A stretch of DNA of 33,323 nucleotides from Granulicatella balaenopterae (GCF_900111135.1 NZ_FOGF01000025.1:1-33323), one strand, 5' to 3'. Numbered from the stretch's first letter, positions 8,946-17,075 are shown. Notes: generated by a model not told the origin, from the letters alone. Numbers and translations: made by a program.

Positions 8946-9659
8946 TTACTCTTTATCTTGTTCTGGAGTTTTAATAAAGTACCCAACTCCACGCCTTGTC
9001 ATAATCCATGTTGGATGACTTGGTATATCTTCAATTTTTTCACGTAAGCGACGAACAGTTACATCTACTGTACGAACATCACCAAAATAGTCATATCCCC
9101 AAACAGTTTGTAATAAATGTTCACGTGTAATTACTTGACCAGTATGTTTTGCTAAGTAATGTAATAATTCAAATTCACGATGCGTTAATTCAATCTCTTC
9201 ACCACGCTTTGATACTACATAAGCATCCTCATGAATCGTTAATGCCCCTAAAACAATCTCGTTTGAAGTTTTCTTTTCTTCAACTTCTGCTGGAACTGCA
9301 TGTTGACGACGTAAATTCGCTTTAACACGCGCAATTAATTCACGGTTTGAAAATGGTTTTGTTACATAATCATCCGCCCCTAATTCTAATCCTAACACTT
9401 TGTCAATTTCAGAATCTTTTGCTGTAACCATAATAATTGGCACTTGACTTGTTTTACGAATTTCACGACAAACATCTAACCCTTCAATCTTTGGTAACAT
9501 TAGGTCTAATAAGATTAGATCCGGTTCTGATTCTTGAAATTTTTGTAATGCCTCTTCACCATCAAAGGCTGTAATAACCTCATATCCTTCTTTTGTTAAA
9601 TTAAACTTAACAATATCCGAGATTGGCTTTTCGTCATCTACTACTAATATTTTTTTCAT
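8946..9659 (-). CDS. walR: Response regulator WalR
   Basis: A 237-residue OmpR-family regulator of peptidoglycan hydrolase genes, and essential in most relatives. The receiver domain spans about 1-120, with acidic pocket Asp8/Asp9, phospho-acceptor Asp52 in LLDLMLP and Lys101 in VTKPF. The C-terminal winged helix (about 135-232) contains LTHREFELL and the closing RGVGYFI. The start at 9659 ([10 protein letters not shown]) is preferred to the ATG 15 codons upstream: GAGGGGG sits just before it and the family starts this way. It lies only 29 bases after purA, so it is probably read from the purA transcript or from a promoter inside purA. I did not see clear WalR boxes in the window. Confidence 0.97.
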   Translation of the reverse strand: MKKILVVDDEKPISDIVKFNLTKEGYEVITAFDGEEALQKFQESEPDLILLDLMLPKIEGLDVCREIRKTSQVPIIMVTAKDSEIDKVLGLELGADDYVTKPFSNRELIARVKANLRRQHAVPAEVEEKKTSNEIVLGALTIHEDAYVVSKRGEEIELTHREFELLHYLAKHTGQVITREHLLQTVWGYDYFGDVRTVDVTVRRLREKIEDIPSHPTWIMTRRGVGYFIKTPEQDKE

Positions 9660-9688
9660 AGAATCCCCCTCTTTCATACTTTCTTTTA

Positions 9689-10984
9689 TTAGATGGTAGC
9701 CCAAACACTTTCTAATACATTTGTTTGATCACGGTCTGGTCCTACTGAGAATGTAGAAATACGAACACCGACTAATTCAGAAACACGACGAACATAATTA
9801 CGTGCATTTTCTGGTAATTCTTCTAAAGTACGGCATCCAGTAATATCTTCACTCCATCCTGGTAATTCTTCATAAATCGGTGTACATTGTGCCAATTCAA
9901 CTAAGCTTGCTGGATAATGTGAAATACGTTCGCCATTTGCTTTTTCATAAGCTACACAAATTTTAACTGTTTCTAATCCAGTTAATACATCAATACTATT
10001 TAGTGATAAGTTAGTGATACCTGATACACGTTTAGAATGACGCATCACTACGCTATCAAACCAACCAATACGGCGTGGACGTCCTGTAGTTGTACCATAT
10101 TCGCGACCTACTTCACGGATTTGGTGACCAACTTCATCAAATAATTCAGTTGGGAAAGGTCCATCGCCTACACGTGATGTATAAGCTTTACATACACCGA
10201 CCACTTTATCAACTTTAGATGGTCCAACACCACTACCAATTGTTACCCCACCAGCTACTGGGTTAGATGATGTTACAAATGGATATGTTCCTTGGTCAAT
10301 ATCCAACATTACCCCTTGTGCACCTTCAAATAAGACACGTTTTCCTTGATCTAATGCATCATTTAAAATAACTGATGTATCACAAACATATTTTTTAATT
10401 TGTTGGCCATATTCATAATACTCTTCAAAAATTTCATCAAATTCAATTGCTTGTGCATCATACATTTTCACAAATTGACGATTTTTTTCTTCTAAGTTAA
10501 TACGTAAACGTTCAGCAAAAATTTCACGGTCCAATAAATCTGCAACACGAATACCTACACGTGCAGCTTTATCCATGTAAGCCGGTCCAATTCCTTTAAT
10601 TGTTGTTCCAATTTTTTGGTCGCCTTTAGCGTCTTCTTGCAATTGGTCTAATTTAATATGATAAGGTAAGATAACATGCGCACGATCTGAAATACGTAAA
10701 TTATCAGTTGTAATCCCTTTTTCGTGTAAATAAGCCAATTCGGTAACTAATGATTTAGGATTAATAACAACCCCATTACCAATAACACTAATTTTTTCAG
10801 GTGAGAAAATTCCTGATGGGATTAAATGTAATTTGTATGTTACACCATTAAATTGAATGGTATGACCAGCATTATCTCCACCTTGATAACGAGCAATGAC
10901 TTCTGCGTTTTCACTTAGAAAATCAGTAATCTTTCCTTTTCCTTCGTCTCCCCATTGTGTTCCAACAACTACTACTGATGACAT
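9689..10984 (-). CDS. purA: Adenylosuccinate synthetase
   Basis: A 431-residue enzyme, the normal family length, that joins IMP and aspartate using GTP in the first committed step to AMP. The GTP-binding GDEGKGK loop is at residues 12-18, catalytic Asp13 and His41 (NAGHT) are present, and the conserved [13 protein letters not shown] and [12 protein letters not shown] segments are intact. AGAGGTG precedes the ATG. It lies between dnaB and walR on the same strand, the order also seen near the origin in Bacillus. No terminator is visible on either side, so dnaB-purA-walRKHIJ may be partly co-transcribed. Confidence 0.98.
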   Translation of the reverse strand: MSSVVVVGTQWGDEGKGKITDFLSENAEVIARYQGGDNAGHTIQFNGVTYKLHLIPSGIFSPEKISVIGNGVVINPKSLVTELAYLHEKGITTDNLRISDRAHVILPYHIKLDQLQEDAKGDQKIGTTIKGIGPAYMDKAARVGIRVADLLDREIFAERLRINLEEKNRQFVKMYDAQAIEFDEIFEEYYEYGQQIKKYVCDTSVILNDALDQGKRVLFEGAQGVMLDIDQGTYPFVTSSNPVAGGVTIGSGVGPSKVDKVVGVCKAYTSRVGDGPFPTELFDEVGHQIREVGREYGTTTGRPRRIGWFDSVVMRHSKRVSGITNLSLNSIDVLTGLETVKICVAYEKANGERISHYPASLVELAQCTPIYEELPGWSEDITGCRTLEELPENARNYVRRVSELVGVRISTFSVGPDRDQTNVLESVWATI

Positions 10985-11055
10985 ATGTACACCTCTTCTA
11001 TTATATTTTAATGTTTATCAATAGCTTTTACTATTAGATAAAATTAATGAATAAA

Positions 11056-12444
11056 TTAATGTGGTGGCATCGAAGCCACTAAATCTTCGGTAACGGATGA
11101 AGTAAATTTATTATATTCTTTAATGAAAATTAACTCGACAGTTCCTCGTGCTCCTGAACGGTTTTTTTCTAAAATAACTTCAATCACATTATTATTGTCC
11201 TCTTCTTCTGGCATTTCACCATCTTCTGAGGGCTCTTGACGATAATAATCATCACGATATAAAAACGCAACGATATCAGCATCTTGCTCAATCGAACCAG
11301 ATTCACGAATATCGGACATTACCGGACGTTTATCTTGTCGCTGTTCAACTCCACGCGATAATTGCGATAGAGCAATAACAGGAACGCTTAATTCTTTCGC
11401 TAATTTTTTTAGATTACGTGAAATTTCAGAAACTTCTTGTTGACGACTTTCACGACCGCTACCTTCAATTAATTGCAAGTAGTCAATAACGATTAAGCCT
11501 AGTTCACCTTTTTCCTGTTTTAAACGTCGACATTTTGCCCGAATTTCTGGCACTCTAATCCCTGCTGTATCATCAATATATATTTCAGCCTTAGAAAGTG
11601 AACCCATCGCAACAAATAAACTATCCCATTCTTCATCAGTTAACTTACCATTACGTAAATTTCCTGCATCAATACTACCTTCCGCACAAATCATACGGTT
11701 AACCAACGCTTCAGCACCCATCTCTAAACTAAAGATAGCAACTACTTCTTCTGCTTTAGTAGCAACATTTTGTGCAATATTCAAAGCAAAAGCCGTTTTA
11801 CCGACAGCGGGTCTAGCAGCTAAAATAATTAATTCATCGGCATGTAAACCTGAAGTCATTCGATCTAATTCATGATAACCAGTCGGAATACCCGTAATAT
11901 CACCATTACTTTTAGAACGCATTTCCACAGATTCAAGCGATTGATTTAAGACATCTTTAATCGAGACAAAACCTGCACGATTACGCTTTTCAGAAACTTC
12001 TAAAATACTACGCTCTGCTCTATCTAAAATTGATGCCAAATCTTCACTATCACTATAAGCTTCTTTTGAAATATCATTAGATGTTTGAATCAATCTTCTT
12101 AAAGTCGCTTTTTCACTAACAATTTTAGCGTAATATTCAATATTGGCTGAAGTTGGCACTTTTTCGGCTAACTCCATTAAATAAGCCCCGCCACCTACTT
12201 GATCTAATTGTTGTGATTGAGTTAATTCATGGCTAACGGTCACAATATCGACTGCATCACCGCGCTCATTCAAAGCTACCATAGCTCTAAAGATGACTTG
12301 GTGATTATAGCGATAAAAATCTTCAGGTGTAATAAATTCTAATACGCCTACGATACTATCTGGTTCTAAAAATATCGATCCCAGTACCGATTGTTCCGCA
12401 TCAATATTTTGCGGTGGAATGCGATCTTGTATCAAACTATCCAT
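11056..12444 (-). CDS. dnaB: Replicative DNA helicase DnaB
   Basis: A 462-residue hexameric helicase that unwinds DNA ahead of the replication fork (called DnaC in B. subtilis). The N-terminal domain carries IPPQNIDAEQSVLGS at about residues 9-23. The RecA-like C-terminal domain has the Walker A loop ARPAVGKT at about 210-217, a Walker B segment ending IDYLQL, and the arginine-finger region SGSIEQDADIVAFLYR. I prefer the Met at 12444 to the one two codons earlier, since AGGAAGG is 8 bases before it but only about 2-3 bases before the earlier ATG. The gene sits upstream of purA with a 71-base gap. It is cut off from the sortase gene by that gene's terminator, so it must have its own promoter. 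Confidence 0.97.
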   Translation of the reverse strand: MDSLIQDRIPPQNIDAEQSVLGSIFLEPDSIVGVLEFITPEDFYRYNHQVIFRAMVALNERGDAVDIVTVSHELTQSQQLDQVGGGAYLMELAEKVPTSANIEYYAKIVSEKATLRRLIQTSNDISKEAYSDSEDLASILDRAERSILEVSEKRNRAGFVSIKDVLNQSLESVEMRSKSNGDITGIPTGYHELDRMTSGLHADELIILAARPAVGKTAFALNIAQNVATKAEEVVAIFSLEMGAEALVNRMICAEGSIDAGNLRNGKLTDEEWDSLFVAMGSLSKAEIYIDDTAGIRVPEIRAKCRRLKQEKGELGLIVIDYLQLIEGSGRESRQQEVSEISRNLKKLAKELSVPVIALSQLSRGVEQRQDKRPVMSDIRESGSIEQDADIVAFLYRDDYYRQEPSEDGEMPEEEDNNNVIEVILEKNRSGARGTVELIFIKEYNKFTSSVTEDLVASMPPH

Positions 12445-12564
12445 TAACATTTCCTTCCTAATTTTGAATTATGGATATATACCCACATACATATATATTA
12501 CTTCATATTAGATAATAAATAAAGTAAAGAAATTTGTTTTATAAAATCTAAGAAAATTCCTTAT

Positions 12565-12603
12565 AAAATAAAAACGAAACCTTCTAGTAACTAAAAGATT
12601 TCG
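12565..12603 (-). terminator. Intrinsic terminator of the methyltransferase-sortase unit
   Basis: On the minus strand CGAAA (12603-12599) opens a 13-pair stem (two G-U pairs) with a TTA loop, closing with TTTCG (12579-12575) and followed by TTTTTATTTT. It starts 10 bases after the sortase stop. Confidence 0.85.
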
Positions 12604-12613
12604 ATAAAGTTAT

Positions 12614-13576
12614 TTATTTTTCTTTTTGAGTAAAATCAACATTAAAGACTTGCTTCATTTCTTCAGGTGCTTCATCTACTGCAACTTTTTGTATAAATTT
12701 TCCTTGATATATATCACGATAATAATCATTATCATTGCACTTCATCAAGGTAATAATATTTTCTCCAGGTACATCATCTAAAATATCAACTTGATGCTGA
12801 TCAACAGTTGTTATTACTGTTGTTTCGTATTCATAAATATATTTTAAATCCGTTACATAAATTTTATCACCATTTTTTAGACGTTCTAAAGGTGAGAATA
12901 AAATAGTTGGTTTTCCTGGATAATTATGACTTGCTAAACAATAATTATTTTCTCCCATTACTTGATTAGGCTTCATAGTTCCAGCCCCTACATATAATCC
13001 AGCATTAGATACTCCACGAATAATCGGTAAATTTAATTCAACAGCCGGCACCGCAATTGCTCCAATCGTTAAATATGGTTCTTTCTTAAAGCGCGCGGAC
13101 ATCACGCCTTCTAAATCTAATTCTTCCACTTTACTAAAGTCAAAATCAGCATCTGCTTCTGCATTACTTTCAATATCCTCAACCGTAATTGTCTCTAAAG
13201 TTTGGTTAGCTTCTTGTTGAAACTGCGATAAAATCATTGTACGAATTGGCCCCAAGGAAAATAATGCCCCCGCAATCACAAAACAGATAATCGCTATGAT
13301 CAAATGCCAATCTCGTTTTTTGGAGTGATGAAAGCGATTATTATGACTCACCATTTCTTCATGTTCTTGATCACTAAAAATAGTAGCTGATAATTCTGAA
13401 TGTCCACTCTGATTAACTCTTGATTCCGTTTGCTCTTGATGAGTGGCAGTTGACATTTGTGGTTGTTTTTTCGATGAATCACTAGCACTATTCTCGTGTT
13501 CTTGCATTGTACGTTCTGCTTCAATTGATTCTTTAACACTCTTAATTTTTTCTAAACGTTTTTTATTCTTTTTCAT
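12614..13576 (-). CDS. Class A-like sortase with long cytoplasmic tail
   Basis: A 320-residue membrane-anchored transpeptidase that would join surface proteins with LPxTG-type signals to the cell wall. Residues 1-90 are a very polar tail rich in Gln, Glu, Ser, His and Lys. A membrane helix spans about 91-112 and the sortase barrel about 165-300. The catalytic residues can be placed as His217 (LASHNY), Cys280 (LMKCND) and Arg287. The cysteine motif differs from the usual TLxTC (here ITLMKC). The enzyme starts 12 bases after the methyltransferase stop with GAGGT before the ATG, so the two genes form one unit. No sortase substrate gene lies beside it, which fits a housekeeping enzyme. The class is my inference from N-terminal anchoring and general pattern. 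Confidence 0.88.
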   Translation of the reverse strand: MKKNKKRLEKIKSVKESIEAERTMQEHENSASDSSKKQPQMSTATHQEQTESRVNQSGHSELSATIFSDQEHEEMVSHNNRFHHSKKRDWHLIIAIICFVIAGALFSLGPIRTMILSQFQQEANQTLETITVEDIESNAEADADFDFSKVEELDLEGVMSARFKKEPYLTIGAIAVPAVELNLPIIRGVSNAGLYVGAGTMKPNQVMGENNYCLASHNYPGKPTILFSPLERLKNGDKIYVTDLKYIYEYETTVITTVDQHQVDILDDVPGENIITLMKCNDNDYYRDIYQGKFIQKVAVDEAPEEMKQVFNVDFTQKEK

Positions 13577-13588
13577 TTAATTACCTCA

Positions 13589-14194
13589 TTATTTTTGACT
13601 AACTAAAATCCAATAACCTTTATCCTTGGCAATCTTTTCGCAATTACCATAAACGTCTTCCATTAATTTTTCTGCACTTGGCGCCCCTTGTTTCTTTTGA
13701 ATCACAATCACTAAGTAGCCACCTTCACGCAAATACTGATGCGCTTCTGCGATAATTTGATGAACAACCTTTTTACCGGCACGAATTGGTGGGTTACTAA
13801 TCACAATACCAAAATCACGTCCCTCAACTTCATCGTAAATATAACTTGGATGAATAATTACATTTGAAACACCATTTAAATTAGCATTTAACTTAGCTAA
13901 CTCAATTGCACGCTCATTGACATCGACCATTTCTATTGATAATTCTGGATAAGCTTTCCCATATGCAATTCCGAATGTTCCATAGCCACAACCTACATCT
14001 AATAAACTAGTTTTCTGTAGTTCAGCTGGAATATCAAAACTTTCTATTAATAAACGACTACCAAAATCGACTGTATTCTTTGAAAATACACCATTATCAC
14101 TAGTGAATTTTAATAAATTATTTTTTAAAGTATACGTCCATGATTTTTGATTACTTTCTACCGTTGGACGATTTGTATAATAATGACTTGACAT
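13589..14194 (-). CDS. RsmC/YbxB-like class I methyltransferase
   Basis: A 201-residue SAM-dependent methyltransferase of the small-domain (MTS) type. The SAM loop LLDVGCGYGTFG lies at about residues 64-75, the acidic end of strand 2 at Asp91, and the N-methylating catalytic motif SNPPIR at 133-138. This motif and length match the family that includes 16S rRNA guanine-N2 methyltransferase RsmC and Bacillus YbxB. In Bacillus ybxB lies directly after rplL. Here the same kind of gene is still the next conserved gene after rplL on the same strand but is displaced by about 1.8 kb of accessory DNA. GGAGT precedes the ATG by 8 bases. The exact RNA substrate is inferred only. Confidence 0.87.
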   Translation of the reverse strand: MSSHYYTNRPTVESNQKSWTYTLKNNLLKFTSDNGVFSKNTVDFGSRLLIESFDIPAELQKTSLLDVGCGYGTFGIAYGKAYPELSIEMVDVNERAIELAKLNANLNGVSNVIIHPSYIYDEVEGRDFGIVISNPPIRAGKKVVHQIIAEAHQYLREGGYLVIVIQKKQGAPSAEKLMEDVYGNCEKIAKDKGYWILVSQK

Positions 14195-14229
14195 GCGTAA
14201 ACTCCTTTTCTTATATAGATATCTTCATC

Positions 14230-14258
14230 ATTATACCTTGTTCAACCTAGAAGATAAA
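14230..14258 (-). promoter_or_regulatory. Promoter of the methyltransferase-sortase unit
   Basis: A perfect TATAAT -10 (14235-14230) lies 36 bases upstream of the methyltransferase ATG. A weak -35 (TTTATC, 14258-14253) sits at 17-base spacing. Confidence 0.6.
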
Positions 14259-14456
14259 GTAGTAAGAATTCACAATCAGACATCTTTTTATAAATATTAT
14301 AGGTGACTAACATTCATAAGATTTCTTTGACAATTCACTCGTAAATTCGCTTATAAAAAATACACTTTTTTTATAACAATCACTAGACACTCACCTATTT
14401 TTACCCTAATATTATAAAAACAATACTACCATTAAGGGTCTGCTTATTTCAAAAAC

Positions 14457-14721
14457 TTATCCACATGTTTATAGCAAATAAAACCATAACTGTTATACTA
14501 CAGAATGGGGTAATTCTACGAATCTCTTTACTTATCCACTTGTGGATAAGTTTTTTATTTTTAATTTTTAGCTTTTACTCTATTTTCTTCGCTTTTCTCC
14601 CTTTACCTAACTCTTCAACTAAAAAAAGTGGTGACTTTTATATTGCCACTAACACTTTTTGTTGCCTAATCGACTTATCAACAAGTGGATAATCTTTTCA
14701 TCTATTTCTAGCTGTTGATAA
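14457..14721. other. DnaA-box cluster (six sites)
   Basis: Six 9-mers match or nearly match the DnaA box TTATNCACA. TTATCCACA occurs at 14457-14465 (+) and 14541-14549 (-). TTATCCACT occurs at 14532-14540 (+) and 14684-14692 (-). TTATCAACA occurs at 14675-14683 (+) and 14713-14721 (-). Two pairs are abutting and inverted (14532-14549 and 14675-14692). A very AT-rich stretch lies between them (14549-14580). The cluster fills most of the gene-free stretch 14195-14752. It looks like a DnaA-binding locus. I do not think it is oriC, because genes on both sides read mainly in the same direction. Confidence 0.72.
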
Positions 14722-14751
14722 GTCTTAAGTGTTATCTGGTGTTTCTTCTAT

Positions 14752-14791
14752 AAAAAAACCATTGTCCTCTATTCATAGCGACAATGGTTTT
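14752..14791 (-). terminator. Second intrinsic terminator behind the small RNA
   Basis: AAAACCATTGTC (14755-14766) and GACAATGGTTTT (14780-14791) form a 12-bp stem with a 13-base loop. On the minus strand it is followed by a T run (14758-14752). It may act as a backup terminator for the small RNA, or stop transcription before the DnaA-box cluster. Confidence 0.7.
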
Positions 14792-14833
14792 GAAATTTTA
14801 TATTAATTTTATCTTTTTTAGAATTTTATTCAT

Positions 14834-14935
14834 AAAAAAAGGCACCGATAAGGTACCTCCACATAGGTGACGTACTTAAGATACGCTTAATTGCTATAAT
14901 CACGGACTATGTGTTAACAGTCTATCTCTACCTGT
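14834..14935 (-). ncRNA. Structured small RNA beside the DUF3800 gene
   Basis: A transcript of about 100 bases is bounded by a strong promoter just upstream and an intrinsic terminator. Three helices can be drawn on the minus strand. A 5' hairpin pairs ACAG with CTGT. A central arm pairs CACATAG (14913-14907) with CTATGTG (14866-14860), then has a 3-base bulge and continues with GTGA/TCAC (14903-14900 with 14870-14867) around a small inner hairpin (14875-14890). The terminator pairs GGTACC (14857-14852) with GGTGCC (14846-14841) around a 5-base loop, then seven T. No coding frame fits. It lies directly behind the DUF3800 gene on the same strand. DUF3800 genes are known to have several unrelated conserved RNA motifs as neighbours; which of them, if any, this is cannot be told here. 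The transcript start is inferred. Confidence 0.78.
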
Positions 14936-14941
14936 ACTGTT

Positions 14942-14970
14942 ATTTTATCATACACCTATTTATAAGTAAA
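14942..14970 (-). promoter_or_regulatory. Extended -10 promoter of the small RNA
   Basis: On the minus strand TTTACT (14970-14965) is followed after exactly 17 bases by TAAAAT (14947-14942), with TG one base before the -10 (extended -10). It lies between the DUF3800 stop and the small RNA and predicts a start near 14935. Confidence 0.72.
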
Positions 14971-14990
14971 CTATTATGAAACCCCCTCTA

Positions 14991-15677
14991 TTAAGGCAAA
15001 TTTACAAAAATATGCTTCCGCTTTGGTAATAATTCTGGCGATTTCACTACATAACTTGAGCGAATTCGATTGGCTAAAATATCAGCTGCTTGAATTAAAT
15101 AATTTTTTTCTGATATACAATATATCGTATTAATAGTAACTTTTCGGTTCATCAGTGGTGGTAATACTAAATCATAATTGAAATTATAAATACCATAACT
15201 TAATTCTTCTTTGATACCTTCACTTAAATTATACAAACCCTTAGGTGCTGAGGTTTGTTGATCGATATTAATCATTAAATTCAACTGTTCTTCTGGATAA
15301 ATGATACCATTTTTCAATAAATTCTTAATCATCTTTCGCACTAATTTTTTCAAAGCATAATCTTTATAGCGCTGAATCGCCTTTTTATCTTGCATAACAA
15401 ACTGATTCATCTGATCTATCTTAATCACAACCGAACAGCTATAAAAATTTTGCATGACTTTAAATAATGAGTTTTTATGCTTCTTACTTAATCTAGCAGC
15501 TTTTAATTCCCCTTTATAATCATGTTTTCGACGAATTCTTTTTACAATTTTTTTATAATGATTATTTGCACGATTTTTTTCATTATCTCCAATAAAACAA
15601 TAACCTGCATAAATAAAATATTCTTCATTATTGGTTAAAACACCTGAATCATCGATATAAATATATATATTTGTCAT
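14991..15677 (-). CDS. DUF3800 domain protein
   Basis: A 228-residue soluble, Lys-rich protein. The family signature is visible: an N-terminal strand ending in IDDSG (Asp9, Asp10), KGELKA with Glu57, a middle acidic site IDQQ (Asp139) and IQAADILANRI near the C-terminus (Asp199). These spread acidic residues are compatible with an RNase H-like metal site. That is an inference, as the family has no established function that I can state. The length is normal and the frame is intact. AAGGA precedes the ATG by 9 bases and an extended -10 promoter lies upstream. It sits where ybxB/rpoB would follow rplL in relatives, alone except for the small RNA behind it. The order suggests a protein-RNA accessory pair, possibly defence or toxin-like. 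Confidence 0.85.
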   Translation of the reverse strand: MTNIYIYIDDSGVLTNNEEYFIYAGYCFIGDNEKNRANNHYKKIVKRIRRKHDYKGELKAARLSKKHKNSLFKVMQNFYSCSVVIKIDQMNQFVMQDKKAIQRYKDYALKKLVRKMIKNLLKNGIIYPEEQLNLMINIDQQTSAPKGLYNLSEGIKEELSYGIYNFNYDLVLPPLMNRKVTINTIYCISEKNYLIQAADILANRIRSSYVVKSPELLPKRKHIFVNLP

Positions 15678-15713
15678 TAGTATAATTCCTTTATCTAGTA
15701 AACTTTATCATTT

Positions 15714-15722
15714 ATTATATCA
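15714..15722 (-). promoter_or_regulatory. Extended -10 promoter of the DUF3800 gene
   Basis: On the minus strand TGATATAAT (15722-15714) is a perfect extended -10, placed 36 bases upstream of the ATG. No good -35 is seen, which is tolerated by extended -10 promoters. The rest of 15723-15930 shows nothing I can name. Confidence 0.6.
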
Positions 15723-15933
15723 TATAGCTATTCACAACAATAGATTATTTTAGTATCCCTCATATCCACCTTGTTATAGCCTTCTAACCATTTTTATAAA
15801 CTATTGCATAAAAGTAGTATTGAATCGCCTTAAAGATAGCCTAACCTCTCTTATAAGCCACAACAGCTCACAGTTAACACTAAATATTTTCATCGTACCC
15901 TATTTTTAACAATTAACATATTCAAATATAAAT

Positions 15934-15973
15934 AAAAAAGCTAGGAACCTTGGTATATCAAGGTTTCTAGCTT
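15934..15973 (-). terminator. Intrinsic terminator of rplJL
   Basis: AAGCTAG plus AACCTTG (15938-15952) pair with CAAGGTT plus CTAGCTT (15959-15973), with one mismatch on the minus strand, and a T run follows. It lies 18 bases after the rplL stop, so the ribosomal transcript ends before the DUF3800 gene. Confidence 0.88.
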
Positions 15974-15990
15974 GTTTAAATTCAAAAGAA

Positions 15991-16359
15991 TTATTTTAAT
16001 GTTACTGAAGCGCCAGCTTCTTCTAATGCTGCTTGTAAAGCTTCTGCTTCTGCTTTAGAAACGCCTTCTTTGATTAAGCCAGGAGCTCCATCAACTAATG
16101 CTTTAGCTTCTTTTAATCCTAAGCCAGTTGCTTCGCGAACTGCTTTGATTACTTTAATTTTTGATGATCCAGCTGAAGTTAACTCAACGTCAAATTCAGA
16201 TTTTTCAGCAGCGCCTTCACCAGCACCTGCTGCAGCAACAGCTACAGGAGCAGCTGCAGTTACGCCAAATTCTTCTTCGATAGCTTTTACTAAGTCGTTT
16301 AATTCTAAAATAGTTGCTTCTTTAATGTCAGCAATGATTTGTTCAATGTTTAATGCCAT
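15991..16359 (-). CDS. rplL: Ribosomal protein L7/L12
   Basis: A 122-residue stalk protein of the large ribosomal subunit that recruits translation GTPases. It has the N-terminal dimer helix (about 1-33), an Ala/Gly/Pro-rich hinge (about 34-52) and the C-terminal domain with [20 protein letters not shown]. Length and order are standard. GGAGG precedes the ATG. It follows rplJ by 67 bases and ends at an intrinsic terminator. In most Bacillota rpoB would follow after ybxB; here it does not. Confidence 0.99.
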   Translation of the reverse strand: MALNIEQIIADIKEATILELNDLVKAIEEEFGVTAAAPVAVAAAGAGEGAAEKSEFDVELTSAGSSKIKVIKAVREATGLGLKEAKALVDGAPGLIKEGVSKAEAEALQAALEEAGASVTLK

Positions 16360-16426
16360 TTTTAAATTTCCTCCATTTATGTTGTATTATAATAATTTTT
16401 TTAAAAGTATTAACTAGCTAGCTTTA

Positions 16427-16930
16427 TTAAGCTGCAGTTTCTTCTTTTTGTTCTGATACTGCTTTGATTGCCAATGCAGTGTTGCGGATTGGTGCTTGTA
16501 ATACTGATAAAAGCATTGATAGCATTCCTTCGCGGTTTGGTAATTTCGCAAGAGCTTCGATTTCTTCTTTTGAAGAAACGTTACCTTCGATAACACCTGA
16601 TTTGATTTCTAAAGCTTCAACAGTTTTAGCGTGCTCTGCTAAAATTTTAGCAGGAGCGATTACGTCGTCATTACTGAAAGCGATAGCTGATGGTCCTTTA
16701 AACACATCTTCCATACCTTCTAAACCAGCTTCTTGTGCTGCACGACGTAAGATATTGTTTTTAACAACAGCGAAATCTACACCGGCTTCACGTAAGTCGC
16801 TACGTAATTTAGTTGCTTCTTCTACTGTCATACCTAAATAATCTACTACTACTACTGATGCAGCATTTTTAAATTGTTCTGATACTTCAGTAACTAATTG
16901 TGCTTTTTTAGCGATAATTGCTTCACTCAT
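16427..16930 (-). CDS. rplJ: Ribosomal protein L10
   Basis: A 167-residue base of the ribosomal stalk that binds L7/L12 dimers through its C-terminal helix and 23S rRNA through its N-terminal domain. The N-terminus [13 protein letters not shown], then [17 protein letters not shown], is typical. The start at 16930 is fixed by a perfect AGGAGGTGA 8 bases before it. An in-frame Met 18 codons upstream lies in the L10 leader and is rejected. Expression is likely under feedback control by the L10-L7/L12 complex acting on that leader. Confidence 0.98.
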   Translation of the reverse strand: MSEAIIAKKAQLVTEVSEQFKNAASVVVVDYLGMTVEEATKLRSDLREAGVDFAVVKNNILRRAAQEAGLEGMEDVFKGPSAIAFSNDDVIAPAKILAEHAKTVEALEIKSGVIEGNVSSKEEIEALAKLPNREGMLSMLLSVLQAPIRNTALAIKAVSEQKEETAA

Positions 16931-16967
16931 TCTTTGTTTCACCTCCTGAAAATTGGCTTGGACATAG

Positions 16968-17073
16968 AAAAACTCTATGTCCACAAAGACATAGAGAATT
17001 AAGGATTACTTGTTCTCCCTCGGTAGGAAAATTAAGGACTAGTCCCCCTACTGTCTTCGGTCGCATTCAACTA
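16968..17073 (-). ncRNA. L10 ribosomal leader with attenuator
   Basis: Upstream of rplJ the minus strand carries CCGAAGACAGTAGG followed about 20 bases later by CCTACCGAGG, the core of the L10 leader bound by L10-L7/L12. After it, CTCTATGTC (16996-16988) pairs with GACATAGAG (16981-16973) and five T follow, an intrinsic terminator. The strand 16982-16975 can instead pair with 16967-16960, giving a competing hairpin that would break the terminator. Confidence 0.88.
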
Positions 17074-17075
17074 TT

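Noticed and set aside
14327-14357. TTGACA and TATAAA on the plus strand, with the palindrome at 14530-14551 and its T run as a possible terminator, giving a plus-strand RNA
   Set aside because: The spacer is 19 bases, longer than usual, and the palindrome is better explained by paired DnaA boxes. RNA data could reopen this.
14465-14692. 75-codon open frame on the plus strand inside the DnaA-box region
   Set aside because: There is no ribosome site before the ATG, its sequence is dictated by AT-rich DNA and DnaA boxes, and it resembles no family.
14457-14721. The DnaA-box cluster as the chromosomal origin
   Set aside because: Ribosomal and essential genes on both sides read mainly on the minus strand, no dnaA or dnaN is near, and parAB at the right edge points to an origin beyond the window.
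14834-14935. Similarity of the small RNA to a Cas9 tracrRNA (a shared UAGUCCGU stretch and a GGUGCC-U-run end)
   Set aside because: There is no cas gene, no repeat array and no anti-repeat in the window; the shared stretch is short and lies in a different helix.
16070-16841. Plus-strand open frames opposite rplL and rplJ
   Set aside because: They are antisense shadows of highly conserved ribosomal genes with no ribosome sites of their own.
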